The notes: generated from the sequence alone by a model not told the origin. Positions 1 through 6,469 are shown, counted from the stretch's first letter. The stretch: 14,425 nt of DNA from Betaproteobacteria bacterium (GCA_021300125.1 JAJTHX010000047.1:1-14425), one strand, 5' to 3'. Translations and numbers: made by a program.

Positions 1-787
1 AGAACACGATGCGCTTGGTCTTGCCGAAGCCGGTGAAGTAGGCATTGCCGTGGCTGGAGCGGCGCGAGCCGTCCATCACCATCAGGCCCTTGACCTTGAA
101 GCCGCAGCGGTCGAGCAGGCGCTCGACGCGCTCCCTCATCGCGGCGTCGGTCAGCGGCGAGAACTTGTTGAAGAGCGGCGCGATCCAGGTCGGATACACC
201 GCGAGCATGATGATGTTGAAGCCCATCCAGGTGAGCCAGGCATGGAACCACCAGAACGAGCCCATCTGTTCCATCAGCCACAGCACCGCGGCCACCAGCG
301 GCAGGCCGAGGGCGGCGGAGAGCAGCAGGCCCTTGGCGAAATCGATCCAGTACAGCTTCGGTGTCATCTTGTTGAAGCCGTAGCGTTCCTCGATGACAAA
401 GGTGCGGTAGAGGCCCAGCGGCAGGTCGGCGAGCATCATCACCACCGCCACCGCCGCGATCAGCGCCAGCCCGCGCACGATGCCGGGTTCGAACCAGGCG
501 GCGGTAAGGTCGTGCAGGGCCTGCAGGCCGCCGCCGAAGGTGAGCGCCAGCGCGACGAGGATTTCGACCCCGATGCCGATCATCGAGAAGCGGGTTTTGG
601 CGCCGGTGTAGTCGGCGGCTTTCTGGTGCGCCTCAAGGCTGATCACGTCGGCAAACTGCGCCGGCACCACGCCGCGGTGGGCGGCGACATGGCCGGCATG
701 GCGCGCGGCCAGCCACAGGCGCAGCGCGCCGCCGAGCAGCAGGGCGGCGATGAACAGGATGGCGAAGAGTTGTTCGGGGTTTTGCAT
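1..787 (-). CDS. M48 family metalloprotease (Ste24/CAAX protease-like), C-terminus outside window
   Basis: Membrane zinc endopeptidase of the Ste24/CAAX-protease type; the family cleaves membrane or prenylated/misfolded proteins at the inner membrane. I translated it by hand from the ATG at 787-785. The open frame has no stop before the left edge, giving 262 residues. Several hydrophobic segments are visible (roughly residues 7-27, 69-86, 104-124, 153-171, 183-200). Family-typical blocks include FVIEERYGFNKMTPKLYWID (130-149), PLFNKFSPL (204-212) and the run GSRRSSHGNAYFTGFGKTKR (240-259), which in this family lies just before the HExxH zinc site. HExxH itself lies beyond base 1, so catalytic integrity cannot be judged. 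No clear Shine-Dalgarno precedes the ATG. The gene diverges from orn, an arrangement I recall as common in betaproteobacteria. The family call is firm; the substrate is unknown. Confidence 0.9.
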   Translation of the reverse strand, partial: MQNPEQLFAILFIAALLLGGALRLWLAARHAGHVAAHRGVVPAQFADVISLEAHQKAADYTGAKTRFSMIGIGVEILVALALTFGGGLQALHDLTAAWFEPGIVRGLALIAAVAVVMMLADLPLGLYRTFVIEERYGFNKMTPKLYWIDFAKGLLLSAALGLPLVAAVLWLMEQMGSFWWFHAWLTWMGFNIIMLAVYPTWIAPLFNKFSPLTDAAMRERVERLLDRCGFKVKGLMVMDGSRRSSHGNAYFTGFGKTKRIVF

Positions 788-867
788 GGGATTGGGTGTG
801 AGGGGGTCGAGTCCGGACTTGTGACACAATGCGGGACCAAAAATTCACGGTAATGGCCGGGAACTGC

Positions 868-889
868 CGGTTTTTACCCGCAAAAACCG
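868..889 (+). other. 8-bp hairpin just upstream of the orn start
   Basis: CGGTTTTT (868-875) and AAAAACCG (882-889) are perfect inverted repeats around a six-base loop. The hairpin ends nine bases before the orn ATG. No Shine-Dalgarno lies between it and the start codon. It could be a leader structure affecting translation, or chance. Only the base pairing is seen; the role is inference. Confidence 0.35.
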
Positions 890-898
890 AAAATCATT

Positions 899-1444
899 AT
901 GGCACAGGATCCCAACGCCCTGATCTGGATCGACATGGAGATGAGCGGCCTCGACCCGGAGGTCGAGCGCGTGCTCGAAATCGCGATCGTCATCACCGAT
1001 TCACAGCTCAATACCGTGGCCGAGGCCCCGGTTTTCGTGGTGCACCAGCCGGACAGCGTGCTCGGCGCGATGGACAACTGGAACCGGTCCACCCACGGCA
1101 AGTCGGGCCTGATTGACCGGGTAAAAGCGTCGCGGCTGTCCGAAGCGGATGTGGAACAGCAGATGATCGAATTCCTGTCGGCTTACGTGCCCGCGGGCGT
1201 GTCGCCGATCTGCGGCAACTCGGTGCACCAGGACCGGCGTTTTCTGGTCAAGTACATGCCGAAGCTGGACGCCTACTTCCATTACCGCATGATTGATGTC
1301 AGCACGATCAAGGAACTGGTGCGGCGCTGGAAGCCGGAAGTGATCGGCGGCATGGTCAAGCACGGCAAGCACGAGGCGCTGGCCGACATCCACGAGTCAA
1401 TCGAGGAGCTGCGCTACTACCGGGCGCGGGTCATGAAAATCTGA
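899..1444 (+). CDS. orn: Oligoribonuclease (3'-5' exoribonuclease, DEDDh family)
   Basis: Cytoplasmic exonuclease that degrades 2-5 nt RNA fragments, and the pGpG dinucleotide left by cyclic-di-GMP breakdown, to mononucleotides. The 181-residue product has the normal family length. All DEDDh residues are visible: D12 and E14 in [11 protein letters not shown]112 in [10 protein letters not shown], and H158 and D163 in [11 protein letters not shown]. The segment [11 protein letters not shown] (61-71) is also typical of Orn. The ATG at 899 gives exactly the family N-terminus, although only the A-rich stretch CGAAAATCATT precedes it and no good Shine-Dalgarno is seen. An 8-bp hairpin lies just upstream. 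The gene diverges from the M48 protease gene. The call is essentially certain. Confidence 0.98.
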   Translation: MAQDPNALIWIDMEMSGLDPEVERVLEIAIVITDSQLNTVAEAPVFVVHQPDSVLGAMDNWNRSTHGKSGLIDRVKASRLSEADVEQQMIEFLSAYVPAGVSPICGNSVHQDRRFLVKYMPKLDAYFHYRMIDVSTIKELVRRWKPEVIGGMVKHGKHEALADIHESIEELRYYRARVMKI

Positions 1445-1493
1445 AACCCGCCTCCACAACGCCTGCGCCCGGCAGGTTGCTGAGAAGGGTTTT
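1444..1493 (+). terminator. Possible weak terminator after orn
   Basis: AAACCC (1444-1449) can pair with GGGTTT (1487-1492). An internal stem CCTGC/GCAGG (1462-1466 with 1472-1476) sits inside, and the element ends in TTTT. The structure is branched and the T-run is short, so this is a weak candidate between convergent orn and the DUF6494-type gene. Confidence 0.25.
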
Positions 1494-1501
1494 ACGTCGC
1501 G

Positions 1502-1708
1502 TCAGTCGAGCTTCAGCTCGCCGTCAAACGTCACCTCCAGCGCGATGCCGCCCACCTTCAGCGTCATTGCCACCGGCAGCGTCTCGCTGCCCTTGAGCCT
1601 GCCGTCCTCGATGGACTTGCGCACGGCTTTTTCGATGGCGAGCTGTGAGTTCACGCCCACCGTTTTCAGGAACCTGCGGATGCTCATGTTCAGGGCTTCG
1701 TCGTTCAT
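1502..1708 (-). CDS. DUF6494-type small conserved protein
   Basis: A 68-residue protein that I match from memory to DUF6494: it begins MNDEALNMSIRRFLKTVGVN and ends in a beta-rich segment, LPVAMTLKVGGIALEVTFDGELKLD. No function is known to me. There is no signal peptide, membrane segment or cysteine, so it is probably a soluble cytoplasmic protein. The start at 1708 is chosen over the upstream in-frame ATG at 1735 because AGGAG lies seven bases before it (minus-strand 1720-1716) and because family members begin MNDE. It is downstream of pgi on the same strand, but a long palindromic repeat separates the two, so co-transcription is uncertain. The coding call is good; the functional call is deliberately left open. 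Confidence 0.8.
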   Translation of the reverse strand: MNDEALNMSIRRFLKTVGVNSQLAIEKAVRKSIEDGRLKGSETLPVAMTLKVGGIALEVTFDGELKLD

Positions 1709-1738
1709 GGTGTTACTCCTTAAGGTCAAAAGCACTCA

Positions 1739-1805
1739 GCCACAGGGGTCACAGAGAACACGGAGAACTGCAAAAAACCAGTTTTTTCTCTGTGACCCCT
1801 GTGGC
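1739..1805. repeat. Palindromic intergenic repeat with 20-bp perfect arms
   Basis: Bases 1739-1758 are the exact reverse complement of 1786-1805, with 27 bases between. Inside the loop, A6-CCAG-T6 (1772-1787) can form a second small stem. The left side is built of three 9-nt imperfect direct repeats: CACAGGGGT (1741), CACAGAGAA (1750) and CACGGAGAA (1759). It lies seven bases beyond the pgi stop, between pgi and the DUF6494-type gene. CACAGAG-rich units of this kind recur between genes in many proteobacterial genomes (from memory, unverified). It could be a dispersed REP-like element, act as a terminator or mRNA-stabilising stem for pgi, or both. Confidence 0.7.
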
Positions 1806-1812
1806 CAGGTTT

Positions 1813-3405
1813 TCAGGTTTCAAGGTTTTTCCTGACCTCAGCGATCAGTCCGGCAGTTGAAGCATCCGGCATCGCCACCGGCTCGCCGGACAGCGCGGGC
1901 AGCAGGTTTTGCGCGAGGCGTTTGCCGTGCTCGACGCCGTACTGGTCGAAGGCGTTGATGTCGAGCAATGCGGCGGCCAGCGCCGTGCGGTGTTCATAGA
2001 GGGCGAGCAGCGCGCCGAGGCTTTCGGCATCCAGCCGCGGCAGCAGCAGTGTGGTGCTGGGCCGGTTGCCGGGCAGGCCCTGATGGGCGGCAAGTGCGCC
2101 GGCGGCGCCGGTTTCACCGGGCTGCAGGCCGCGCATCAGCAGCGACGATTGCGCAAAGCAGTGCGCGAGGCGCAGCGCGTGGCTGCCGTCGTCATCGGCG
2201 AAGGGTGCCGCACAGGCGACAAATTCCACCGGCATCGCGTGGTTGCCCTGGTGCAGCCACTGGAAGCACGCATGCTGGGCCTCGGTGCCGCGCCCGCCCC
2301 AGAGTGCCGCGCCGCTGGCGTGGCGCAGCGGCTTGCCGCGGCGGTTGACCGATTTGCCCAGGCTTTCCATTTCGAGCTGCTGCAGCCAGTCCGGCAGCAG
2401 GCCGAGACCGGGTTCGTAGGCAAACACCGCGCGTGTCGTCGCGCCGAGGAAATTCACGTTCCAAAGGTCGAGCAGCGCCAGCAGCAGCGGCAGGTTGTCC
2501 TGCGGTGCCGCGCCTGCGGCGTGGCGATCCATCGCAGCAGCACCGCGCAGCAGCGCATCGAAGCGCGCCGCGCCCAGGGCGATCATCGCGGGCAGGCCCA
2601 CCGCGGACCACAGCGAGTAGCGGCCGCCGACCCAGTCCCACATCGGGAACATGCGGTCGTCGGCGATACCCATGGCCCGCGCGGCGTCCGGTGCCGCGGT
2701 CACCGCGGCCAGCTGCGCCTGCGCCGCATTGCCCGGTGCCTGTGCCAGCCACTGCCGGGCACTGCCGGCGCAGCGCATGGTTTCCTCGGTGGTGAAACTC
2801 TTGGACTGGATGATGACCAGCGTGCGCGCCGGATCAAGGGTGGCCAGCAGGCGCCTGAGTGGCGCTCCCGGCGTGCTGGCGTAATGCACGCGCGGGGCGC
2901 CGTCACCGGCCAGCGCGGCCGAGACCATCGCCGGACCCAGCGCCGAGCCGCCGATGCCCAGGCTGAGTACATCGCTCAGCGGTTCGCCGTTGCCGCCACG
3001 CACACGGCCGCCACACAGATCCTCGCTGAACGCGCGCATGCGCTGCAGCGTGCGCTGCACTTCGCGCGGCGCGGCCTCGCCAGCGCGCAGTGCAGTGTGC
3101 AGCGCGGCGCGTTTTTCGGTGAAATTGACCTTTTCGCCGGCGAACTGCGCGGCCAGCCGGTCGCAGGCGCCGCGTTCACCGGCCAGTGCCAGCAGATGGC
3201 GCAACGTTTCATCATTGATGCGCTGCTTGGAAAAATCGGCGAACAGTCCGCAGACACTGCGCGAGAACCGTTCGCTGCGGCCGGGATCGGCCGCGAACAT
3301 GTCGCGCAGGTGGCGGTCTTTCCAGTCGCGGCGGTGCGCGGCGAGCGCGCGCCAGGCCGGGGAGCGGGTGAGGGCCGTATGCGGGGGCTTGACGTGTCGC
3401 GGCAT
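1813..3405 (-). CDS. pgi: Glucose-6-phosphate isomerase
   Basis: Cytoplasmic enzyme interconverting glucose 6-phosphate and fructose 6-phosphate in glycolysis and gluconeogenesis. The 530-residue product is of standard length for the long bacterial PGI. Visible family blocks are the phosphate-binding LGIGGSALGP (149-158), SKSFTTEET (201-209), signature DWVGGRYSLWS (257-267), LEMESLGKSV with E347, GTEAQHACFQWLHQG with H378, and the C-terminal signature INAFDQYGVEHGK with K495. E347, H378 and K495 align with the known catalytic Glu, His and Lys. The ATG at 3405 is the first reasonable start, but no minus-strand Shine-Dalgarno is seen before it. A palindromic repeat follows the stop. Large plus-strand frames opposite this gene are GC-rich shadows. 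The call is certain. Confidence 0.97.
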   Translation of the reverse strand: MPRHVKPPHTALTRSPAWRALAAHRRDWKDRHLRDMFAADPGRSERFSRSVCGLFADFSKQRINDETLRHLLALAGERGACDRLAAQFAGEKVNFTEKRAALHTALRAGEAAPREVQRTLQRMRAFSEDLCGGRVRGGNGEPLSDVLSLGIGGSALGPAMVSAALAGDGAPRVHYASTPGAPLRRLLATLDPARTLVIIQSKSFTTEETMRCAGSARQWLAQAPGNAAQAQLAAVTAAPDAARAMGIADDRMFPMWDWVGGRYSLWSAVGLPAMIALGAARFDALLRGAAAMDRHAAGAAPQDNLPLLLALLDLWNVNFLGATTRAVFAYEPGLGLLPDWLQQLEMESLGKSVNRRGKPLRHASGAALWGGRGTEAQHACFQWLHQGNHAMPVEFVACAAPFADDDGSHALRLAHCFAQSSLLMRGLQPGETGAAGALAAHQGLPGNRPSTTLLLPRLDAESLGALLALYEHRTALAAALLDINAFDQYGVEHGKRLAQNLLPALSGEPVAMPDASTAGLIAEVRKNLET

Positions 3406-3471
3406 GGGAGGATTCTACCTTGCAGTGCGGGCCATCCGGCCGCTGCGATTACAATGAAGACCCGGTTTTTT

Positions 3472-3477
3472 GAGGAG
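3472..3477 (+). promoter_or_regulatory. Shine-Dalgarno GAGGAG that bears on the lrgA-like start
   Basis: GAGGAG is only one base from the ATG at 3479 but seven bases from the in-frame GTG at 3485. By spacing, GTG is the better initiation codon; by codon, ATG is. The two differ by two residues. Confidence 0.55.
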
Positions 3478-3478
3478 T

Positions 3479-3865
3479 ATGACCGTGCTCGGCGCGTTGA
3501 CCACGCTGCTGGTGTTCCAGCTGATCGGCGAAGTGATCGTGCAGTTCGGCGGCTGGCCGATCCCGGGGCCGGTGATCGGCCTGCTGCTGCTGTTTTTCGC
3601 GTTGACGCTGCGCGGCGCGCTGGCCGAGCCCCTGCGCGACACGGCCAACGGCATCCTGCAGCATCTGTCGCTGCTGTTCGTGCCCGCTGGCGTCGGCGTG
3701 ATGGTGCATTTTTCGCGGGTCTCGGGCGAGTGGCTGCCGATCCTCGCCGCGACCGTGGCCAGCACCGCGCTGGCGATGGGCGTCAGCGCGCTGGTGATGC
3801 AGTGGATGATGCGCGGCCGCGAGGCGCAGGGCGGGCCGCAGGGCAAGGGCGGGGAGGGCACATGA
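3479..3865 (+). CDS. lrgA: LrgA/CidA family holin-like membrane protein
   Basis: Small inner-membrane protein of the CidA/LrgA family, which in gram-positives modulates murein hydrolase activity and cell lysis and has been tied to pyruvate and overflow metabolism. Its role in proteobacteria is less clear. The product is about 128 residues with four hydrophobic segments. Family blocks are WPIPGPVIGLLLLF (about 27-40) and LSLLFVPAGVGVMVHF (about 64-79). The tail QGGPQGKGGEG is short and polar. Start is ATG 3479 or GTG 3485: the Shine-Dalgarno spacing favours GTG. The stop overlaps the next start as ATGA, so it is translationally coupled to the LrgB-like gene. It diverges from pgi across about 70 bases, where TACAAT (3450-3455) may be a -10 box. 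Confidence 0.92.
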   Translation: MTVLGALTTLLVFQLIGEVIVQFGGWPIPGPVIGLLLLFFALTLRGALAEPLRDTANGILQHLSLLFVPAGVGVMVHFSRVSGEWLPILAATVASTALAMGVSALVMQWMMRGREAQGGPQGKGGEGT

Positions 3866-4590
3866 CCCCGCGCATCAACGACGTCTGGGTCTATCTTTCC
3901 ACGACGCCGCTGCTCGGCCTCACCCTGACCCTGCTCGCCTATCAGGCGGCGTACTGGGTCTACCGGCGCGCCGGTTTCAATCCGCTGCTCAACCCGGTGC
4001 TGATTGCGGTGGCGATGCTGGTCGCGGCCCTGCATTTCACGGACACGCCTTATGCCACGTATTTCGACGGCGCGCAGTTCGTGCATTTCCTGCTGGGTCC
4101 GGCGACGGTGGCGCTGGCGGTGCCGCTCTACCTGCAGTTCGGCCGCCTGAAGGCTCTGGCGCTGCCCTTGATGGCGGCCCTGCTGGCCGGCTCGGTCACG
4201 GCCATCGTGTCGGCGGTGGGCATTGCCTGGCTGCTCGGTGCGAGCACTTCGACGCTGCTGTCACTGGCGCCGAAGTCGGTGACGACGCCGATCGCGATGG
4301 GTATCGCCGAAAAGCTGGGCGGCATTCCCTCGCTGACTGCGGTGCTGGTGATGTTCACCGGCGTCAGCGGCGCGGTGATGGCCAAATACGTGCTCGACGC
4401 GTTGCGCATCAGCGACCACGGCGTGCGCGGTTTTGCCGCGGGGCTGTCGGCGCACGGCATCGGCACCGCGCGCGCCTTCCAGGTCAGCGAGCAGGCCGGG
4501 GCATTCGCCGGGCTGGGCATGGGTCTGAACGGCCTGGTCACCGCGCTGCTGGTGCCGCTGCTGTTGCTGGTGTGGAGGTGGGTGTCATGA
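3862..4590 (+). CDS. lrgB: LrgB/CidB family membrane protein
   Basis: Integral membrane partner of LrgA/CidA-type proteins; the pair is proposed to form an export or transport unit acting on autolysis or organic acids such as pyruvate. The 242-residue product matches the family in length and has many hydrophobic helices. Typical blocks are FVHFLLGPATVALAVPLY (73-90), LAPKSVTTPIAMGIAEKLGG (135-154) and GLSAHGIGTARAF (194-206). The ATG at 3862 overlaps the lrgA-like stop (ATGA). The reading frame stays open far upstream through the antisense of pgi, but the protein is the LrgB part only. The next gene starts inside its stop codon. The family call is firm; the physiological substrate is unknown. 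Confidence 0.95.
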   Translation: MTPRINDVWVYLSTTPLLGLTLTLLAYQAAYWVYRRAGFNPLLNPVLIAVAMLVAALHFTDTPYATYFDGAQFVHFLLGPATVALAVPLYLQFGRLKALALPLMAALLAGSVTAIVSAVGIAWLLGASTSTLLSLAPKSVTTPIAMGIAEKLGGIPSLTAVLVMFTGVSGAVMAKYVLDALRISDHGVRGFAAGLSAHGIGTARAFQVSEQAGAFAGLGMGLNGLVTALLVPLLLLVWRWVS

Positions 4591-5306
4591 GTCCTGTACT
4601 GCAGGCGCTGGCCCGGGCCTTTGCCGCGCTGTCCGAGCCGCGCATCCTCGGCCTGCTGTTGCTGCCGCCGCTGGGCAGCCTGATGCTGTGGACGGTGCTC
4701 GGCTGGCTGTTCTGGGATTCATGGACCGGCATGGTGCGCGGGGCGCTGGGCCTCACCACGGTGGCGGGCTGGCTCGCCGACTGGCATGCGCTGTGGGTGG
4801 TGGATTACACTGCGGTGCTGGCGGTGCTGGCGGCGATCCTGCCGGCGATGCTGGCCACCGCACTGCTGGTGACCGAGATCGTGGCGATGCCGGTGATCGT
4901 GGCCTGGGTCACGCAGCGCCACTATCCCGGCTTGCGCCGGTCCGGCGAGGACGGCCTTGCGGCGAGCCTGGTCAACGCGCTGGGCGCGGTCGCCGTGTTC
5001 GCGGTGGTTTGGGTGCTGACCCTGCCGCTGTGGCTGACCGGCATCGGCGCCTTTCTGGCGCCCCTGCTCAATTCGGCCTGGCTCAACCAGCGGATGTTCC
5101 GCCACGATGCAGTCTCCGGCCATGCCACCCGCGCCGAGATGGCCACGCTGTTTGCCCGTTCCCGCGGTGAGCTGTTTGTGCTTGGTGTGCTGCTGTCGCT
5201 GCTGCTCTATGTGCCGCTGTTCAATCTCGCGGTGCCGGTACTCTCGGGCCTGGCCTTCACCCATTTCTGCCTTGCCCGCCTGGAACGCCTTCGCACGGGC
5301 GCTTGA
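4587..5306 (+). CDS. EI24 domain-containing (CysZ-like superfamily) membrane protein
   Basis: A 239-residue multi-pass inner-membrane protein that fits the EI24/CysZ-like superfamily: an N-terminal RAFAALSEPRILGLLLLPPL, several long hydrophobic helices, a polar loop RHYPGLRRSGEDGL (111-124), and the block LNSAWLNQRMFRHDAVSGHA (161-180). CysZ transports sulfate, but the non-CysZ betaproteobacterial members have no assigned substrate as far as I know, so no transport function is claimed. The start at ATG 4587 is preferred over GTG 4572 because GGAGG (4574-4578) lies eight bases before it and because it overlaps the lrgB-like stop as ATGA. It forms a coupled three-gene membrane operon. Its stop codon lies inside a FNR-like palindrome. 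Confidence 0.85.
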   Translation: MSPVLQALARAFAALSEPRILGLLLLPPLGSLMLWTVLGWLFWDSWTGMVRGALGLTTVAGWLADWHALWVVDYTAVLAVLAAILPAMLATALLVTEIVAMPVIVAWVTQRHYPGLRRSGEDGLAASLVNALGAVAVFAVVWVLTLPLWLTGIGAFLAPLLNSAWLNQRMFRHDAVSGHATRAEMATLFARSRGELFVLGVLLSLLLYVPLFNLAVPVLSGLAFTHFCLARLERLRTGA

Positions 5307-5323
5307 TCCAGGTCAAGCGCCCG
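5296..5323 (+). promoter_or_regulatory. FNR/ANR-type box inside an 11-bp-arm palindrome
   Basis: TTGATCCAGGTCAA (5303-5316) matches the FNR/ANR consensus TTGAT-N4-ATCAA at nine of ten fixed positions. It sits inside a longer inverted repeat (5296-5306 with 5313-5323, perfect). No T-run follows, so a simple terminator is less likely. TATCAT (5336-5341) could be the -10 box; the box centre would then be near -38, close to but not exactly the usual -41.5. It overlaps the stop of the EI24-domain gene and lies upstream of the yqjD-like operon. Oxygen-responsive control is inference. Confidence 0.55.
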
Positions 5324-5335
5324 GAACACGGTTGG

Positions 5336-5341
5336 TATCAT
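5336..5341 (+). promoter_or_regulatory. Candidate -10 box for the yqjD-like operon
   Basis: TATCAT differs from TATAAT at one position. It begins 20 bases after the end of the FNR-like box, and there is no good -35 hexamer, as expected for an activator-dependent promoter. The leader to the yqjD-like ATG would be about 75 bases. Transcription start is not demonstrated. Confidence 0.4.
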
Positions 5342-5423
5342 GCTTGTCCAACAAAAGAGGCCGGCGCCGGATCCGGTGCTTTGTAACCGAACATCCCTCG
5401 AACATTCCTGAAAGGAAGCTGAC

Positions 5424-5744
5424 ATGAGCAATGCACAGACCCCCGTCGATGTGTCCAAGGAACAACTGGTGCAGGATTTCAAGGTGCTGGTCGCCGATGC
5501 CGAGGCCCTGCTCAAGGCCACGGCGAGCCAGAGCGGCGAGGCGGTTGCGGCGATGCGCGCGCGCGTGACCGAGTCGCTGGCCGTGGCCAAGGACAAGCTC
5601 AGCGAGGCCGAACGCGTGGCGCTGGCCAAAGCCAAGGCGGCCGCGGCTGCCACCGACGAATACGTGCACGAGAAGCCCTGGCACGCGGTGGGTATCGCCG
5701 CCGGTATCGGCCTGGTGATCGGCCTGCTGATCGGCCGCCGTTAG
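5424..5744 (+). CDS. yqjD: DUF883 / YqjD-ElaB family membrane-anchored protein
   Basis: A 106-residue protein of the YqjD/ElaB/YgaM (DUF883) family. In E. coli these are C-tail-anchored inner-membrane proteins that bind ribosomes in stationary phase. Residues 1-79 are a charged, alanine-rich helical or coiled-coil region. Residues 80-106, ending in GIAAGIGLVIGLLIGRR, form the family's single C-terminal membrane helix with terminal arginines. AAGGAAG seven or so bases before the ATG serves as Shine-Dalgarno. It is the first gene of a yqjD-yqjE-yqjK-like set with a seven-base gap to the next gene. A FNR-like box lies about 110 bases upstream. Ribosome binding is known for the E. coli relatives and is inferred here. 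Confidence 0.92.
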   Translation: MSNAQTPVDVSKEQLVQDFKVLVADAEALLKATASQSGEAVAAMRARVTESLAVAKDKLSEAERVALAKAKAAAAATDEYVHEKPWHAVGIAAGIGLVIGLLIGRR

Positions 5745-5751
5745 GCCGGCG

Positions 5752-6147
5752 ATGGCGCAATCTCCCGCGCCCGAGGAAACGGGCGGGTTGTTCGCGTCGG
5801 TGAAGGGTGTGGCGGCGAGTCTGCTCGCCATCGTCCAGACGCGGCTTGAACTGCTCGCCGCCGATGTCGCCGAAGAGCGTGAGCGGCTGACCTCGCTTCT
5901 GGTTCTGGTGCTGCTCGCGCTGTTCAGCTTCGGCGTCGGCATTGTGCTGCTGGCGCTGCTGGCGGTGATCGCGCTGTGGGAATCGAGCCGCCTGCTCGCG
6001 CTGGGCGCGCTGATCGGATTCTTCCTGTGCTTTGGCGGGGTGTTCGCCGCGTTGGCGTTCAACCGTCTGCGCGCGGCGCCGCGGATGTTCGATGCCAGCA
6101 TCAGCGAATTGCAGAAAGACCGTGACCAGCTGGAGAACCGGCCTTGA
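5752..6147 (+). CDS. yqjE: YqjE / phage-holin superfamily III-like membrane protein
   Basis: A 131-residue protein with a cytoplasmic amphipathic N-terminus containing the characteristic QTRLELLAADVAEERERL (29-46). Two membrane helices follow (about 48-76 and 80-104), then a short charged tail. This is the YqjE (Holin-X-like) architecture. Despite the family name there is no evidence that it acts as a lysis holin; YqjE proteins are chromosomal partners of YqjD. The gene starts seven bases after the yqjD-like stop with only a weak Shine-Dalgarno, so coupling is likely. Its TGA overlaps the TTG start of the next gene. Function in the cell is unknown. Confidence 0.88.
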   Translation: MAQSPAPEETGGLFASVKGVAASLLAIVQTRLELLAADVAEERERLTSLLVLVLLALFSFGVGIVLLALLAVIALWESSRLLALGALIGFFLCFGGVFAALAFNRLRAAPRMFDASISELQKDRDQLENRP

Positions 6148-6434
6148 TCGGGCGCGGTGAGGCCGCGGCCCTGCGCCGCGCCCGTTTACAGGCCGTCGTC
6201 GCTGCGCAGCGCGAGACGCTGGCCGCACAGTGGCGCGGCGTGCAGCCCGCGCTGCGCATCGCGGATCGCGGCGTTGCGCTGGCGCGCAGCGCGGCCCGTC
6301 ATCCCCTGCTGGTGGTGGCTGCCGCCGCCGCGCTGGTGACCTGGCGCCCGCGGCGCGCGCTGCAATGGGTCCAGTATGGTGTGATGGGGTGGCAGCTGCT
6401 GCGCCGCTTCAGCGCCACAGACCCAAAAAAATAA
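6144..6434 (+). CDS. YqjK-like protein
   Basis: A 96-residue basic, alanine-rich protein in the position of YqjK, with an N-terminal helical charged part (RRARLQAVVAAQRETLAAQW) and one short hydrophobic segment (about 54-67, PLLVVAAAAALVTW). It then has RRALQWVQYGVMGWQLLRR. The start is TTG at 6144, which overlaps the yqjE-like stop as TTGA; GGAG (6132-6135) lies eight bases upstream. No in-frame ATG would keep the N-terminus, so TTG is favoured. Identity rests mostly on gene order and weak similarity. It closes the operon; an AT-rich spacer follows. Confidence 0.75.
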   Translation: MIGRGEAAALRRARLQAVVAAQRETLAAQWRGVQPALRIADRGVALARSAARHPLLVVAAAAALVTWRPRRALQWVQYGVMGWQLLRRFSATDPKK

Positions 6435-6469
6435 TCAATTAAATCAATTAGTTAAATTAATACACGGGA
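6422..6469. other. AT-rich spacer between convergent genes with tandem 9-nt repeat
   Basis: From about 6425 to 6463 nearly every base is A or T, in strong contrast to the GC-rich surroundings. It contains two adjacent copies of AATCAATTA (6433-6441 and 6442-6450). On the minus strand it ends in a run of seven T (6431-6425) downstream of the OYE gene stop, which might help termination, but no convincing GC stem precedes it. Confidence 0.5.

Noticed and set aside
819..829. TTGTG-A-CACAA palindrome between the M48 and orn genes as an operator
   Set aside because: A perfect 5-bp half-site palindrome is easily chance, and it matches no regulator consensus I know well.
50..853. Long plus-strand open frame opposite the left-edge gene
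   Set aside because: It is His/Gln/Arg-rich with no family resemblance, and the minus strand encodes a recognisable Ste24-like protease over the same bases.
3420..3455. Full promoter for the lrgA-like gene (TTGCAG with TACAAT)
   Set aside because: The spacer is 24 bases. TACAAT alone may be a -10 box, but no partner -35 was found.
1909..3861. Plus-strand frame that continues into the lrgB-like gene (893 codons in all)
   Set aside because: Only the part from 3862 resembles a protein (LrgB). The rest is the antisense of pgi, kept open by high GC. A fusion protein is not supported.
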